DNA of 64,000 nucleotides from Diplocarpon mali (lineage: Eukaryota > Ascomycota > Leotiomycetes > Helotiales > Drepanopezizaceae), in assembly GCA_024741835.1 (NCBI GenBank), contig JAENRP010000096.1, forward strand, positions 84,845 to 148,844, written 5' to 3'. Under the pieces are notes generated by a model. That model worked only from the letters and a program-made list of their open reading frames with translations, searched no databases and was not told the DNA's origin. Of the stretch, positions 21,382 to 34,237 are shown piece after piece (positions within the stretch are counted from its first letter, which is position 1; the number at the start of each line of letters is the position of its first letter). Both the position numbers and the translations under genes were made by a program.

Positions 21382-23946
21382 ATGGAGTCGATATCCCGGA
21401 TATCCAGCTTGCTGGAGAGTGGTATAAGCCCCTACCTGCTTCATTACTCGCATGAATTTTTCATTAGAGTGCTGCTAACCTTTATCTTGCAGCAAGAGAA
21501 CTCACTCTTGATGCAGCACAATCAGCCAGGAGCTCACGCTCCGCTACAGTGAAGACGCTCCCCGCTGCGTACATCAAGAAATTACTCGACAGTCGGAATG
21601 AGAGAGAAGTGCTGGACGGGCTCAGGAAGGTCATCTCCGTACGTACCTCCTGGTGTCAAAACCCAGCTTCTGCGAATCTTCGATTTACAAGATTATATGC
21701 TAACCCTCCATGTCGAGCAGATGATGTACCGCTCCCTCCCAACCCTTCCTTTCTTCTCCTCCGTTGTCAAGAATGTCGCGTCTCCCAACATCGAGATCAA
21801 AAAGATTGTCTACATCTACCTCCTCGCGCATGCCGAATCTGAGCCAGACCTAGCCCTTCTTTCTATAAATACGATACAGAAATCGCTCTCCGACCAATCC
21901 CCCGCCATACGTGCTCTTGCTCTGAAGACCATGTCTGGAATCCGCGTCCCGGTGATCTCGCAAATCGTGTCTCTGGCTATCAAGAAAGGACTGGGTGACA
22001 TGAGTCCGCATGTACGCAAAGCGGCTGCCTTGGCGGTGCCGAAGTGTTTTAGACTGGATCCGGGGACCAGAGGCCAATTGATTGAGTACTTGAGTGTGTT
22101 GCTAGGAGACAAGCAGTTTTTCGTGGCCGGGGCGGCTGTGTCTGCGTTCTTGGAGGTTTGTCCCGAGAGGCTGGATTTGGTGCATCCGCATTACAGGGGT
22201 CTGGTCAAGAAAGTCGTGGATATGGATGAATGGAGTCAATTGGCGACGTTGAGGCTCATGGCTGTGTACGCGCGGAGATGTTTCCCGAAGCGGACGAGTA
22301 GGGTGGTCAAAAAGAGCAATGGGAATGGTGAGACGAAGGGCTTCTACGATGATGAGGAGGAGAAGGATGAGGAGACGGGAGAGATGGTGCAGGTTCTGGA
22401 TTCGGATCTTGAGTTGCTGCTGAAGACTATAAGGCCGCTTCTGCACAGTCGGAATTCGGCTGTGGTCGTCGCAGTTACCAGGGCATACGTTAATCTCGGC
22501 ACGCAGGAATACATCGACCTTTCTATCGGGCCCTTGGTAGCCTTACTACGCGGACCACAAGACATTCAACACATGGCACTATTCAACGTTGTCTCGGTTT
22601 GTCTCACGCGGCCAGCAGCATTCGTTAAATACGCATCTCATTTCCTAATACACTCTACGGATTCCTCGCAAGTCTGGGAACTGAAATTGGAGCTACTCAC
22701 GCTGATATTCCCACACTGCGACGCTTACCTGAAAAGTCTCATTCTGAATGAGCTGGAGCATTTCTCGCAAGGTCCGGACAAAGAGCTTGTCAGGGAAGCA
22801 GTAAGAGCTATCGGACGCTGCGCTCAGAGTGATGCCAGGACATCGGCTCGATGTCTGCGGCTTCTTCTGAAACAGATAACTAGCTTGGATGGAAACTTGG
22901 TAGCTGAGTCCTTGACTGTAATCAGACATCTTATCCAGCAAGATCCTGCTTCGCACACCAACACTGTCATCCGATTAGCGAAGAACCTCGACACAGCGAC
23001 GAATCCTCGAGCGCGAGCATCAATTATCTGGCTGGTAGGAGAATTCGCCGGGAAAGATGGCGAAGACAATATTGCTGCAGACGTGCTCCGTATCTTAGCG
23101 AAAGGATTTGCGGACGAAGCAGAGCCAGCAAAGCTGCAAATCGTCCTCCTAGCAGCGAAAGTCTACCTCCACCATCTCAACCGGACAGAAGCAGAATCGC
23201 CTCGACCTACCGTAATCACACCAGTAGCCTCGCATGACTACTCGCCAGGTGGGAACGAGGGATTCGCTGAAATCGACTGCCCATCGCAAACATCATTCTC
23301 GCAGTCGTCTCCTGAACCAGAGCACCCAATAGTACTGCTCTGGAATTACATTCTCTTACTTGCACGATATGATACTTCTTATGACTTACGAGATCGCACA
23401 CGTCTATATAAAGCGCTCCTAATGGTACCATCTTCTACCCAACTAGCAAGCCTGCTTCTGCTCGCTCCCAAACCCGTCCCGCATATACCAAGCCCATCGG
23501 AAAGCCGGACCGGCTTCACACTTGGCTCGGCGAGTCTCGTCGTAGGTGAGGAGAGTGGTCTTCACGGTCTGCGGGGGTACGAAGCACTACCAGATTGGGT
23601 GGAAGCCGGGTCTGAGCCCGCCCCATCATTGCGGGAAAACGATGCATCGAAAACTGAGTACGAATCAAATAGAGTTGTACCTGCTAGTGAACGTTTGGAT
23701 TCCGCGATCAAGGAATCGAGGATGGGAACCTCACCTTCTGGGACGAATGGATTTGGCGTTGTTCCCCTGGGAAGCAAAGAGAAGACGCTTGACGATTGGT
23801 TGGCTGAGGATGAGGTTGAAGAGGAAGAGAGCGAGGAGGAAACTGAAGATGATGCTCAAGAGGAGAGTGAAGAAGAGTCTAGCGAGGAAATTGAAGATGA
23901 CAGCAGCGAAGATGACGAAAATGAACATGATAGGCTAGTCAAGTGA
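21382..23946 (+). CDS. apl6: AP-3 adaptor complex beta subunit
   Basis: Exons 21382-21421, 21493-21638 and 21721-23946 encode 803 residues, with introns of 71 and 82 nt. AP-3 beta is a large subunit of the adaptor that sends cargo from Golgi/endosome to the vacuole. The start was placed by splicing: a 40-nt exon encodes MESISRISSLLESA and joins RELTLDAAQSA in frame, the usual AP-3 beta opening. An adaptin helical-repeat trunk fills about residues 35-620, including AYIKKLLDSRNEREVLDGLR and FFSSVVKNVASPNIEIKKIV. The C-terminal region (about 740-800) is a Ser/Glu/Asp-rich acidic hinge, as in other AP-3 beta chains. I see no separate ear domain after it, typical of fungal forms. Confidence 0.93.
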
Positions 23947-24568
23947 TCGATAATTTGTACGCACGGAATTCCAAAATTTCAAACAGATATTCAGAACCCG
24001 AAACTACGAGGCGCACATTTATACGCATGGTTCCATTTAAGTGATCAACATAAAAGTACGATAAGTTTCAATCAAGGTCACAAAACGTATTCAAAAATCT
24101 AAAAGTCACAGAGAAGCCTGATAATTCCATATAAGAAGTGTTTGAGCAATAAACTAGGGGCCAGGAGCTTCCGTTTGAGTCAAGCCCGGCTAACCTGGTT
24201 ACAAAAACAATAAAGTGTGCAAATCAACCTTTTGCCGTGCTGTCTGGCGCCCGGGGCCGAGCAACAATCGGGCAGACGGATGAAGTGGGCAGAAGCACGC
24301 AGTGTACTGTAGAGCACCTAGCATATCAATTCGCAATGCGAGAATGCAAGAAGCTTGATACGAGAAATTCAAAGGCACGCCAGACAAAATGCATGGTTTC
24401 ACAAAGAGAAAGAGAAAAGATTGAGCGGCTCTCGGTCCGGAGAGAGGCGCAACTGCAATACTACGTGCGTTTTGCCTTGAGAAGGGAACCGTGTCTATCA
24501 GTCCCAAGAACGGAGAGTTTACCACCGACGACTACTACTAGGTCAGCTAAGAAAGGAAACAATGGTAG
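23947..24568. other. Convergent intergenic, AP-3 beta and the zinc-knuckle gene
   Basis: No gene is supported. It lies between two 3' ends and contains only AT-leaning UTR-like sequence. Confidence 0.5.
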
Positions 24569-27500
24569 TCAGACAAACCCATAAGCCTCGGCTACTTCAG
24601 GTTGCGGCCTCTTCTTGCGCGCATTGACAACAGACTGGCTTAGTTTCCGCTTCTCTCCGGGTTTTTGTTCGCCGTATGATGTGCGATCCGGCTTACGCTC
24701 CAGCTTTCCGAGAATCATTGCGGACTCCGGGCTTAGAGGAGTTCCGGTCTCGTCACTCGCCTGTACAGACCCAGCCGAGTCACTGTCACTCCGGTCCTTC
24801 TTTACACGCTCTATGTTTTGCTCTTGCTTCATGGCAGTTTCATCTTTGAAAGCTGTGCCTTTTGTGGCTGGTTGAGACGTGAATTGCGGTGCGCCATTCT
24901 GAATATTGGTATCTTGAACTGAAGCACCGTTACCATAAGAGCGGTGACCGTTCATGTTGTTGAGGTCCTGCCGGGGCGGCGCACTTCCATTGATTCCATT
25001 GCAGAAGCTCTGCTGCGCTGAACCATCCGTTTGAGGGATGCTGTTCTGTGGATCGTTCGCGTATGGACTTAGCAGAGCGTGATTGGAATTGGTTTGAGGA
25101 TCGCCATTTTGGTACTGGCTTGCGTACTGCCCATTCTGAGAATTTCCGTAGTTTGTTGGGCTACCTTGCTGCGGTGCAAAGGTGCCCAAAATCTGTGATC
25201 CATCGCTGAAGGATTGGTTTCGCGGCTGACCATATTGTTGCTGACCTTGCGGTGGACCAAACTGCTGAGGTCCTTGCTGCGAGTTATACTGTTGAGAACT
25301 TTGCTGTTGTTGTGCGTGGAAAGGACCTGGCGCATTGCTTACAGGAGTGGATTGAGGATTGCCATACTGCTGGTTAGGGGGCGGTACTTGTTGTGGATAG
25401 GCTTGTGGGCCATAGCTGTAAGCCTGGTTCTGAGGTGCACCCCATTGAGGAGGGCCTTCTTGAGGGCTTTGCTGGGCGAAGCTATTTGGCTGGACATAAT
25501 TGTTCTGTTGACCATTCGTATAAGGAGTATTGGCAGGTGGTCCCGATCCTGGTCCTGGCCCATACTGATTATGGACATGGAAGTCATGGGGTGGACGGTT
25601 TGGATACGACGCATTTGCAGCCCCGTATGACTGGGTGTTCTGGGCAGGGGAATTTGGGTACTGAAGAGTGGCATAAGTACCATTTGCGCCATATTGAGGT
25701 GGACCTTGCCGTTGAACTTCATATTGGTTGTTTATAGGGCCATGTTGAAGAGCAACAGTAGCGTTCTGCTGATTTACTGGAGGCCCAGGTTGGTTGTTCG
25801 ACGGAGGACCGTATTGATTATGCACAGGAAAACCATGATTCTGATTTATGGGTGGATCTTTCATGCTGTTCATTGGTGAACCGTTCTGTTGATGCATAGG
25901 AGGGCCGTTTTGAGGACTCGTTTGAACAGCATGATTCGTTTGTGGCCTATGCTGCACCTGTGGATTGTGTTGGTAATTTGTAGGCGGGCCGTTTTGATTA
26001 TGCAAAGTAGCATTATCCTTCACGGGAGCACTGTTGACCACCTGCTGATTTACCGGTTGATTGAGCGTCGGCTGGGCTGTGTGCGATGGCTGAGACGACT
26101 GAGCGCGTGGAACCTCTTCCAACTCATTCATGTATTGAGGAATTGGCTCTTTCTGGACAGGTTTTGGCGAGCCTGTTACTCCCAAAGAAGCAAGCAGTGC
26201 CTCTGTAGGGTCTTGGGGTGTGCTGGCGCTTTCTCCTGGCAGCGGAGCCCAGGCATCATCACCTTCGACATCGCCACAAGGTGTACCGCTACGATATATT
26301 ACCGGCGTCATACCACTTGGCGTTCGCAAACCTTCATCTTGTACTGGTGTGGGCGTGTCATTCTTCTGGCGCTTTGCGGGATGCTTTACAACCTCCTTAT
26401 CTATTTCAGGGTCACGGTCGGCTTGATCCTGGCCAGGAGTATTATGTGCCTCGCCTGCATCAGATCTAGCCCGTTTCCGCGGATTTTCTCCTATCTCCTC
26501 CATAATTTCCGTCTCAACAATGACTTCATCTGTCTCCGTGTGGTGATTGAATATCCATTCACCGAGCTTATTAAACGGAATAGATGGGCCGTTCAAATCT
26601 ATGTCTGCAAATGCGGGATCTTCTTTTAACTCCGACCACTGGGGTAAGGTATGAGTTGGGCGGAGGAAGTCTTTCAGATTATCCTTTCGGGCATGCCTGG
26701 AGATGGAGGTTACAATCGTGCACCAGTCTTGGACGAGCGGAACCGGAGTTAACTTGACGCTAGCAGACAGTGGCTGAGCCAATTCAATAGTCTCAAGAAT
26801 TGGTGGTTCCTTAAAGATATGTTTGAATTCCCACTTGAACATGGCGTCTTCTGTAGCTGCTTCTCCTACTTCGTCTTCCTCAGGCTTCTCTGGTCCTTGT
26901 TCTTGACCAGTAGATGAAACTAAAACCTGCTCCGAATCGTCTTTTGCATCATCACTGCCACCACATCCATAGCCTCCATAAGGCGTGTTCGCAGCGCTAG
27001 AAACTGGCGACTCAATTTCTGTTTCATGGCTCATGGCGATGCAAGTTTGAGCAGCCGGGCGAGAACCATGCTGAGCGCTGCCATGACGAGAAGAAGGCGT
27101 TGGCGGTCTCTGGTGGTTGGATGTAGAGCGATAATCATGTTGCAGAGACTGTGTTTGCTGTTTCTGAATTTGGTTCACAGGAGCGCCCAACGGTTCTGGT
27201 TGCACAGGATTACCAGGCTGGAGGGGAGAGTTGCTGTATTTGACGGCATTTCTTTGCTGGGCTGAGTGACTACGCGGAACATTTTGATAGACAGGCTCTA
27301 CTGCAGGCGGATGAGCGCTCCATTGCTGTTGGGGTGGTTGATGTTGTACTAGGGGTGCTTGAAAGTTGCCACCATAGCCAGCATTGTGGGTTGGGTAGGA
27401 GCTGGGTGGTTGCTGGTACGACACAGGGGCTGGAGGCCCAAATTGCTCCAGAGGACCTTGGTATCCTGGATTGTTGAATTGAGGTGGTCCATGTTGTGTA

Positions 27501-28134
27501 GGATACTGATTGTACTGAGGGGGGTGAAAGCCAGGACGAGCGTATGGTAGAGGAGCACCATAAGTTTGTGGTGCTGGTGTTTGAGGCTGACCGTACGGAT
27601 ACTGCGGGGCAGGAGGGCCATACTGAGTGCTCTGCTGTAATGGAGAGTACTGTACTGGACCGCCCAGAGGAGAATATTGCTGCTGAGCTGGCGGACGTGG
27701 AGCCGAGTATGGCTGGTATAGTATAGGATTCAGAGCACTGTGACTGTTACTAGAGCCCCTCGTGTTTGCAAATTGACAGCCTGAGTAGGCAAAAGGTAGG
27801 TTTTAGGATGTTAAACGCTCCTATCAAAGCGATGATGATAGCACCTGAGTAGACAGAAGTTCGAGTTCAACCTAACGTGTTACAAATTGCTGAAGGTCTG
27901 CTAGGATTTGCTTGCCCTTATCTGGACACCAGGACTGTAATCATGTGAAAAGCAATTCACTTACCCAGGAGTGTTCCGTGTTGCTTCAGGGCATGCCACC
28001 AAAAAGTGTCCCTCTACTCCGCAATTGAAGCAAACGGGAGGAGGGTTTGTACTCCGGCGCTGGATAGATGGTGGTGGTCTTCCATTGTGTTGCATCATAG
28101 GCTGGCCACCTTGAGACCAGGCTGGCATGGACAT
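24569..28134 (-). CDS. Gln/Pro-rich protein with CCHC zinc knuckle
   Basis: Exon 1, 28134-27965, encodes MSMPAWSQGG and then one perfect zinc knuckle CFNCGVEGHFLVAC (Cx2Cx4Hx4C), typical of single-stranded RNA or DNA binding. The long second exon ends at 24569. Its start is uncertain: phase requires an acceptor that leaves one base, and 27758 (ACGAG) or 27749 (CTCTAG) fit, giving about 1119 or 1116 residues. The prettier CTCAG site near 27780 is out of phase. The body is low complexity, rich in Gln, Pro, Asn, Tyr and Gly. One folded-looking island (FKWEFKHIFKEPP... QDWCTIVTSISRHARKDNLK) precedes a basic segment, and the end is KKRPQPEVAEAYGFV. It is probably a nuclear or RNA-granule protein; this is inferred from composition only. 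Confidence 0.7.
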
Positions 28135-29000
28135 GGTGAGATGCCAGGAAGTGCGATTTCAGGAAATCATTTGAGGGCGCTGTTCAGCTGAGACCTGTGA
28201 CAGAACCCAGAGCCCGGTGCTGAGTAGAGATTGAAGTTTTATCAAGAGCGTTTCTTTGATCTGACAATGACCGAAAAGAATCCAGAGAAGGAACGCCGTT
28301 AGCAAAGAAGTCAGAAGAGCTGCGTGACACCTTCTGTGGACATGTATAAACCCGTTAATGTCTAATCTGAGAGCCAGTGCGACGAGGACGACGTATCAGA
28401 TCCAGACACGGTAAGAACACAAGCAATTGCTGTGACAAGGGCTGAAGCAAGAGAACAAATGGCAGTATTAACAACGTGACCGAATATTACAGGGCAACAA
28501 GATGATGGAATTTAGGAAAGGTCGTGGTTCTATCGGATTGAAAGTGAGCGGGTCAGAGGGGAATAAATTATGACATGGGCCGGATAAAAGTAAAGATGCC
28601 TCCGAGCAAGGGCTACAGAAGTTTCGCGCTAGTCTGTACCAGGTATAGTTCAGAAAGTCATTGAGCTTACTGTGTGAGCGAGCATCGGACGGCAGCTGGA
28701 ATACCATACCATTCACCTACCTGGTGTAAGTAATCTGAATGCTTCAAGAGCCTCCTCAAATTCCTAGGGCTCAGAGTACGTTCCTTACACGGGCTCCTTA
28801 TTATGACCTGAAGTGGCGGTTGGAGCGACCATGTTGTTGCACCAGCACTTGTTCAAAGAATCCGCGCCCTTAAGCTCCGACTTCCAGCCAACATCAGAGC
28901 TTCCTGGCGGCTGCCCTCGATAATACTATCGCCCGGCCTACCACATTGAGAATAATTCAGAGGATTTTCTTTGTCATACCAATTCTTAGCATCCCGCAAT
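28135..29000. promoter_or_regulatory. Divergent promoter region, zinc-knuckle gene and ppg1
   Basis: No gene is supported. The 866 bp separate divergently transcribed genes and should hold both promoters and 5' leaders. Confidence 0.5.
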
Positions 29001-30127
29001 ATGCCTGGCCTCCCCTGTGAGTTCCAACCGCGAGGGGCTGCGTCCTCCAAATCCTCGGACTGACCCCTCCAGCTTCGGTCGACCTCGACGCATGTATAGA
29101 GAGTCTCTACAAGAGGGATTTGCTCGCAGAATCCGTTATCGAGGCGATATGTGCAAAGACCAAAGAGCTGCTGATGCAGGAAAGCAATGTGGTGCATGTA
29201 CAAGCTCCGGTTACGGTAGTGGGGGACATACATGGCCAATTCTACGACCTGATTGAGATTTTCAAAATTGGAGGTTGGTGCCCGGATACGAACTACTTGT
29301 TTCTTGGTATGATATACGAGGGCCCATAGGTTTTTAGAGGAAAGCTGACTCTCCCAGGCGATTATGTTGATCGAGGCATGTTCAGCGTAGAGACGATTTC
29401 CCTTCTTGTTTGTCTGAAGCTACGATACCCACACCGCGTACATTTGATCCGGGGCAATCATGAGTCGAGAGGTGTCACACAGTCATACGGATTCTATACC
29501 GAGTGTTCTAGGAAGTACGGGAACGCGAATGTTTGGCACTACTTCACAGACATGTTCGATTTCCTCACATTGAGCGTTGTAATCAATGATCAAATATTCT
29601 GCGTGCATGGAGGTATGACTTATCCATTGCATACAGCTGACTCTATAGCTATATTGCTAACAATCTTTTCAGGCCTTTCACCCTCGATTCACTCGATTGA
29701 TCAAATTAAAATCATCGACCGCTTCCGCGAAATCCCTCATGAAGGCCCTATGGCCGATCTTGTCTGGTCGGACCCAGACCCCGAGCGCGACGAATTTTCC
29801 CTCTCACCGCGCGGAGCAGGCTATACCTTCGGCGCACAAGTTGTCAAGAAGTTCCTCGAAGTGAATAATATGTCGCATATCCTGCGCGCACATCAGCTCT
29901 GCCAAGAAGGTTACCAGGTGCTCTACGATGACCGACTTAGCACTGTATGGAGCGCTCCGAATTACTGTTATAGATGCGGCAATATGGCGAGTGTCCTTGA
30001 GGTCAGCGATACTGGCGAGAGATTCTTCAATGTTTTCGCTGCGGCGCCAGAGAACGATGTACATAAGGACTCACAGCAGACTGACAAGATTGGTGACGGA
30101 ACAAACATGCCGGATTACTTCTTATAG
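29001..30127 (+). CDS. ppg1: PP2A-family Ser/Thr phosphatase, Ppg1 type
   Basis: Exons 29001-29016, 29073-29306, 29358-29612 and 29673-30127 encode 319 residues; introns are 56, 51 and 60 nt. The first exon is just 16 nt (MPGLP plus one base). The two-metal phosphatase motifs are complete: GDIHGQ at 56-61, GDYVDRG at 84-90 (split by intron 2), GNHE at 116-119, HGG at 167-169 (split by intron 3) and the SAPNYCYRCGN loop. The end DYFL is the PP2A-family tail that is carboxymethylated. Within the family it looks closer to Ppg1, the catalytic subunit of the Far/STRIPAK-associated phosphatase, than to PP2A or PP6, because of the LDACIESLYKRDLLAES start and the extra C-terminal segment. Subfamily choice is less sure than family. 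Confidence 0.9.
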
Positions 30128-33100
30128 ATGAGTAGACGGTATGATATATTCTGTGGGTAATGTACAGATAAGTCTATGACTGGAGGATTTGGAAAGAGCA
30201 GATGGTAGCTGGCTCAATCATGAGGGACTGTAATATCTCAGCGGCTTCCGCTGTGAACAGTGACCTAGAATAGATACCAGAATCAAGGATATAAAAGAAA
30301 AGCAGAGAGTTCACTGTCTCTGGCTCTTCTAACAGGCTCCTAGCAAGTACTGGCATGTTGATGATCAGTCTTATGTCAGTCTATTCTTGGACAGGAAGGC
30401 TTTAATCTCTATCACGCAAGATTTCGAATCTTACTTTGTGACTGTGTGATAGGCACATATGGAAGACTAAGCTCAGTTCCGCAAAAGACTTATAATGGAA
30501 TACCAGTGAGAACTTGACTGCCAAAAGGATTCTAGAAAACAGTAAATGCTATAGTGGACTGTAAGGTTCAGGTGAGTCACATGCGCTTCAATGTTTCATG
30601 AAAGCTAGGAAACGTCACTAACTACCGCTTCTTAATTAATCTAGACTACTTAGCAGCTTAAGGAGGTGCTTGTCATATAGTTGATGAGAATTTGGTTGTC
30701 GAATCAGAGTATGCTGCAGGATTAAGTTAGTAGAAATAAAACTGGGTAATAGAGATGCATTTTAAAATTAAAAGTGTACAAACGGAAATAGCCCCTGTGT
30801 TTTCCTAGTAATGTTGCAGAAAAGCAGAATGGATAATTGCGAAAAGTATCTAGCCCATCTTATGCTATCGTTGGGAAGCAGGGTAGTCGTCATATATACG
30901 TGACAGTTCTGTACCAAGAACAAATCATATACCCTAGATATTGTTCAGTTTCCTCCCTTTGTGTTTCTATCACAGGTGAGAAGTTGACATTCTTACTATA
31001 AAAATATCTTGCTTTGGCCATTATAATTCATTGGATTCTACTCGCACTTATCCTTATAACGATGTATAGATCTCAATCGGCAGCTGTTTTGGAAAAAATC
31101 AGAGACAGTCAAGTGAATTTAGCTACAATACCACAAAGATTATTTCCAGGCTAAGACTGGTGCCACTACCCTTGTATCCTTTTAGATCTCTGTTCTCTCA
31201 TCTGAAGTTTGGTGCAGTGTAAGCGTAGTTCCAGTTGTCTGAGCTTATTGCTTCTACTGATAAATTTATCCTATACGACTTGGCTCTAATGCTGTTGTGT
31301 ATGTGCTCTCCACTATCATCTATCTCTATCTTTGTTAGACATACGGAAACCTTGCAAGCTGTTATAAAACCTCAGTTTACTTGTGAGACGTTTTCACCTG
31401 TCTTGAAAGGGAACCCTGAATAACCAATAGGTTCTGCCTTGCAAATAACTCAACCTGTAAACAGAAAAGTTTGAATGTATCAGGCTGCCTCTAGACTTCT
31501 GCCGCGAGTAAATGTTTCGCTATCAATTTGGCCAAATTTGTCTTAGTCTAAACGCCTGTTAGAGTAAAGTATGCCAGGTGTAATCTGAGAACCATATTCC
31601 ATCTGTATTACTGAAAAACTAGGAGTAGGAAGCAAAATCAAGCTTAGGATAGAAGATACACACTATAGTAGTGTTTTATGGAAAAAACCTGTGTTTTTTT
31701 CGTTCAAGGTCAGAGGAGATGATTCAAAAACACTTCTCCATCAGTTTAAACTGTAATTAGTCATCATTCTACCTTGAATTTTTGAAATTCTAGAAAGTCA
31801 ACAACCTAAGCGAGATACCCACTTATTCACTTCCACGTTGTCATGCAATGGGCCGAGTACCGCCTATCAAAATCTCTATACAGTGTACTTTATCGTTTCA
31901 CGATAATTATCTTCTGAAAATAGATAGCAATGCCATACACTGCTGGTAGATGCGATTCGAATCGAAAGTATTACAATTACATTTCGCTTCATTAGAGTTT
32001 GTAGACTGATATGATTGTTAATTGTAATTTTGAAACTTGGCATGATAAAAGCAGCTCTGAGAATAATATTGTTAACATATGGAACTATAGGTTTGTATAC
32101 ATTGTTGTCAAGAAACTGTTTAATGCCACTTCCATGGAATACTTCGCGGTAAAAATTTGTTTCGATGGCTATGTTTTGTGAGTACATATAAGCTGTTTGA
32201 AAACTCAGTGCACCTAAAGCATAAGTACGGTGATGTTGAAGCCCTTGCAGGCTCATTAATGGAGAGTCACGACTAGTTGCTCTGTCCTATAGGCTGTTGT
32301 AGAGATCCGACTTGTTCCCCAGCATTACTTTACTTTGAATGGTTATTGGCAGTTCAGTCAGCACGTCGCTTCTCGATCGAGACAATTGCGAGCCGAGACT
32401 CGGCTCTATGTATTACATTTATCTTAGCGAATATTGGGGTTCATATCTGTAATTCATGATATTTTGTCCTGCTACGTAACGTGGATGCAGGAATCAGGTG
32501 AGGGCAAAAGCGGCTCAGCCTCTTAGCAAATCTGTACACATTCACAGCTTCTCAAAACAAGTAAGTTTTTGCAATCAGCATTCCGTCACCCAAAAACATG
32601 CTTCCAGTTACTAATATTTTCTTGAAGGAGGTCAGCTCTGGATATGCAGAAGTAGACTGTTTTGGGGTCATCTACTACAATACCTGTTACTTTTACCGAA
32701 ATCCCAACGGTAGATGCCTGCTTCTCCTCGTTCATGTGTACGGCTTCAGTATCTTGCCGCTAGTTGTTGTTTTCATTGACTTTTGTTTGGTTTGGTTCTA
32801 TTGTACTCGCCAGTCTTGCTTTAAATTTAAAATCATAACCAACCCTCGTGAAGGCGCACTCCTTTAAAATAAACCGAGCAACCCAATAACTTCGGCACAT
32901 CGAGCTTTTTCACCGAGTAGTAAGGGCACAGTATTTGCCTCCCTCCCTCAGAGTCTAAGCCCGTTTCTTCATAGTCTTGTGGACTTTGCAAAACACGAGC
33001 GCGAAGTACATAGATGTGGGTTTGATAAGAGGACTTGCAATTTTCCGGTATAATTACTCGTAAATGTTTCTTCGTCTTTCTACAGTCTCCCTCCTTCAAA

Positions 33101-34237
33101 TGGAGGAGAAGCATATATGTCGATTCACCTTTCGACACAGAACATGAAAGTTTACAGAAGTAGGATTCAGATTCGGGTTTTGATCCTAGGAGAGGTGTGG
33201 TGAGTGGGGAAGCAGATTGATGTTCGTGAATTACCTTGTAGCTGGTAATTCTTGGTACTCGACGGATGATGTGGATGCTTATTCATTCTCAAAGTCGTAG
33301 TGAACAAGTATTATCGCATCCCAGCCAAACCAGAGCGAGAACATACTGAACACTGAACAGGAAGATGTAAGATACAAGTCGGGGTCATGTGAATCGTTTG
33401 GTAGCAAAAAGCAGAGAGCTGATGCAGTGCCCGAACTCGTCAAAGTATGCCGGGATATGATAACTCCACTTCGAAATCTGCTGCTGAGCGCCTTCAAGTA
33501 GTGCCGCAAGAATTTACAGGAGTCCGCAGTACCGAGCAACTATTTACGAACGGTTCTGGTGCGTTTTCCGCCGTTATAACCATTTTCGAGTAGAATGTAA
33601 TTGAATAAAGGTGCGTATCCTCTTGCTTCTCAGATATATATCAAAGACAGAGGAAGCGATAATGGAACTATCTTACTCCACCCACGACGCATGGACCGGA
33701 TCGTTATGCATTAGAAAATTGCTGCTGCGGCGCCTCGTTAGCTACAAATACTTCGTCGTCCATGTACCTGTTTGTGTATCGACGCCTACAACGAATCGCG
33801 AAACAGTTCTTCCAGGAGGTTTCGGATGAGGTACGAGGGAGCCCGGCAGCGAATTGGCCAATGGCCTTTCTGCACAGAAGTTCACTCGAAACTGTTGGGA
33901 TTTGCGAGGCTTTGTTTGGAATAGAAGCGAGTTTGTTTACATTAAGCTATACTTCGTCAATCCGAGGTGGATGCCCTTTCGGAAATGCATGCCTGCTAGT
34001 GCACTTGAATGATGGAAAGGAAAGAAAAAAACAAAAAGACTATATGAGTCCGATGGAAAATTGAGGACCTGGAAAAGCCATGAATTCATCTACTCGTATC
34101 TTTTTTCAACTCACGTAGAGGCCCCCCCCCTTCACTCGTTGTATCACACCCCCCGCACCCACCCAGTCCATGTCTACCAATACTATGTCACTTGAACCAT
34201 TTTTGTCGTGTCGAGAAAAAAAGATGATTGAGAACAT
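30128..34237. other. Four-kilobase gene-free stretch
   Basis: I see no supported gene, RNA gene or repeat across these 4.1 kb. Open frames are all under about 130 codons and lack domains. Base composition is moderately AT-rich but CA and TG dinucleotides remain common, so this is not RIP-damaged like the block after 36080. Confidence 0.5.

Noticed and set aside
33762..34064. 100-codon frame in the gene-free stretch
   Set aside because: No domain, no splice partners and no conserved-looking motif.
30128..34237. Extension of RIP damage into the left flank
   Set aside because: CA and TG dinucleotides remain frequent and no decayed transposon frame is visible.
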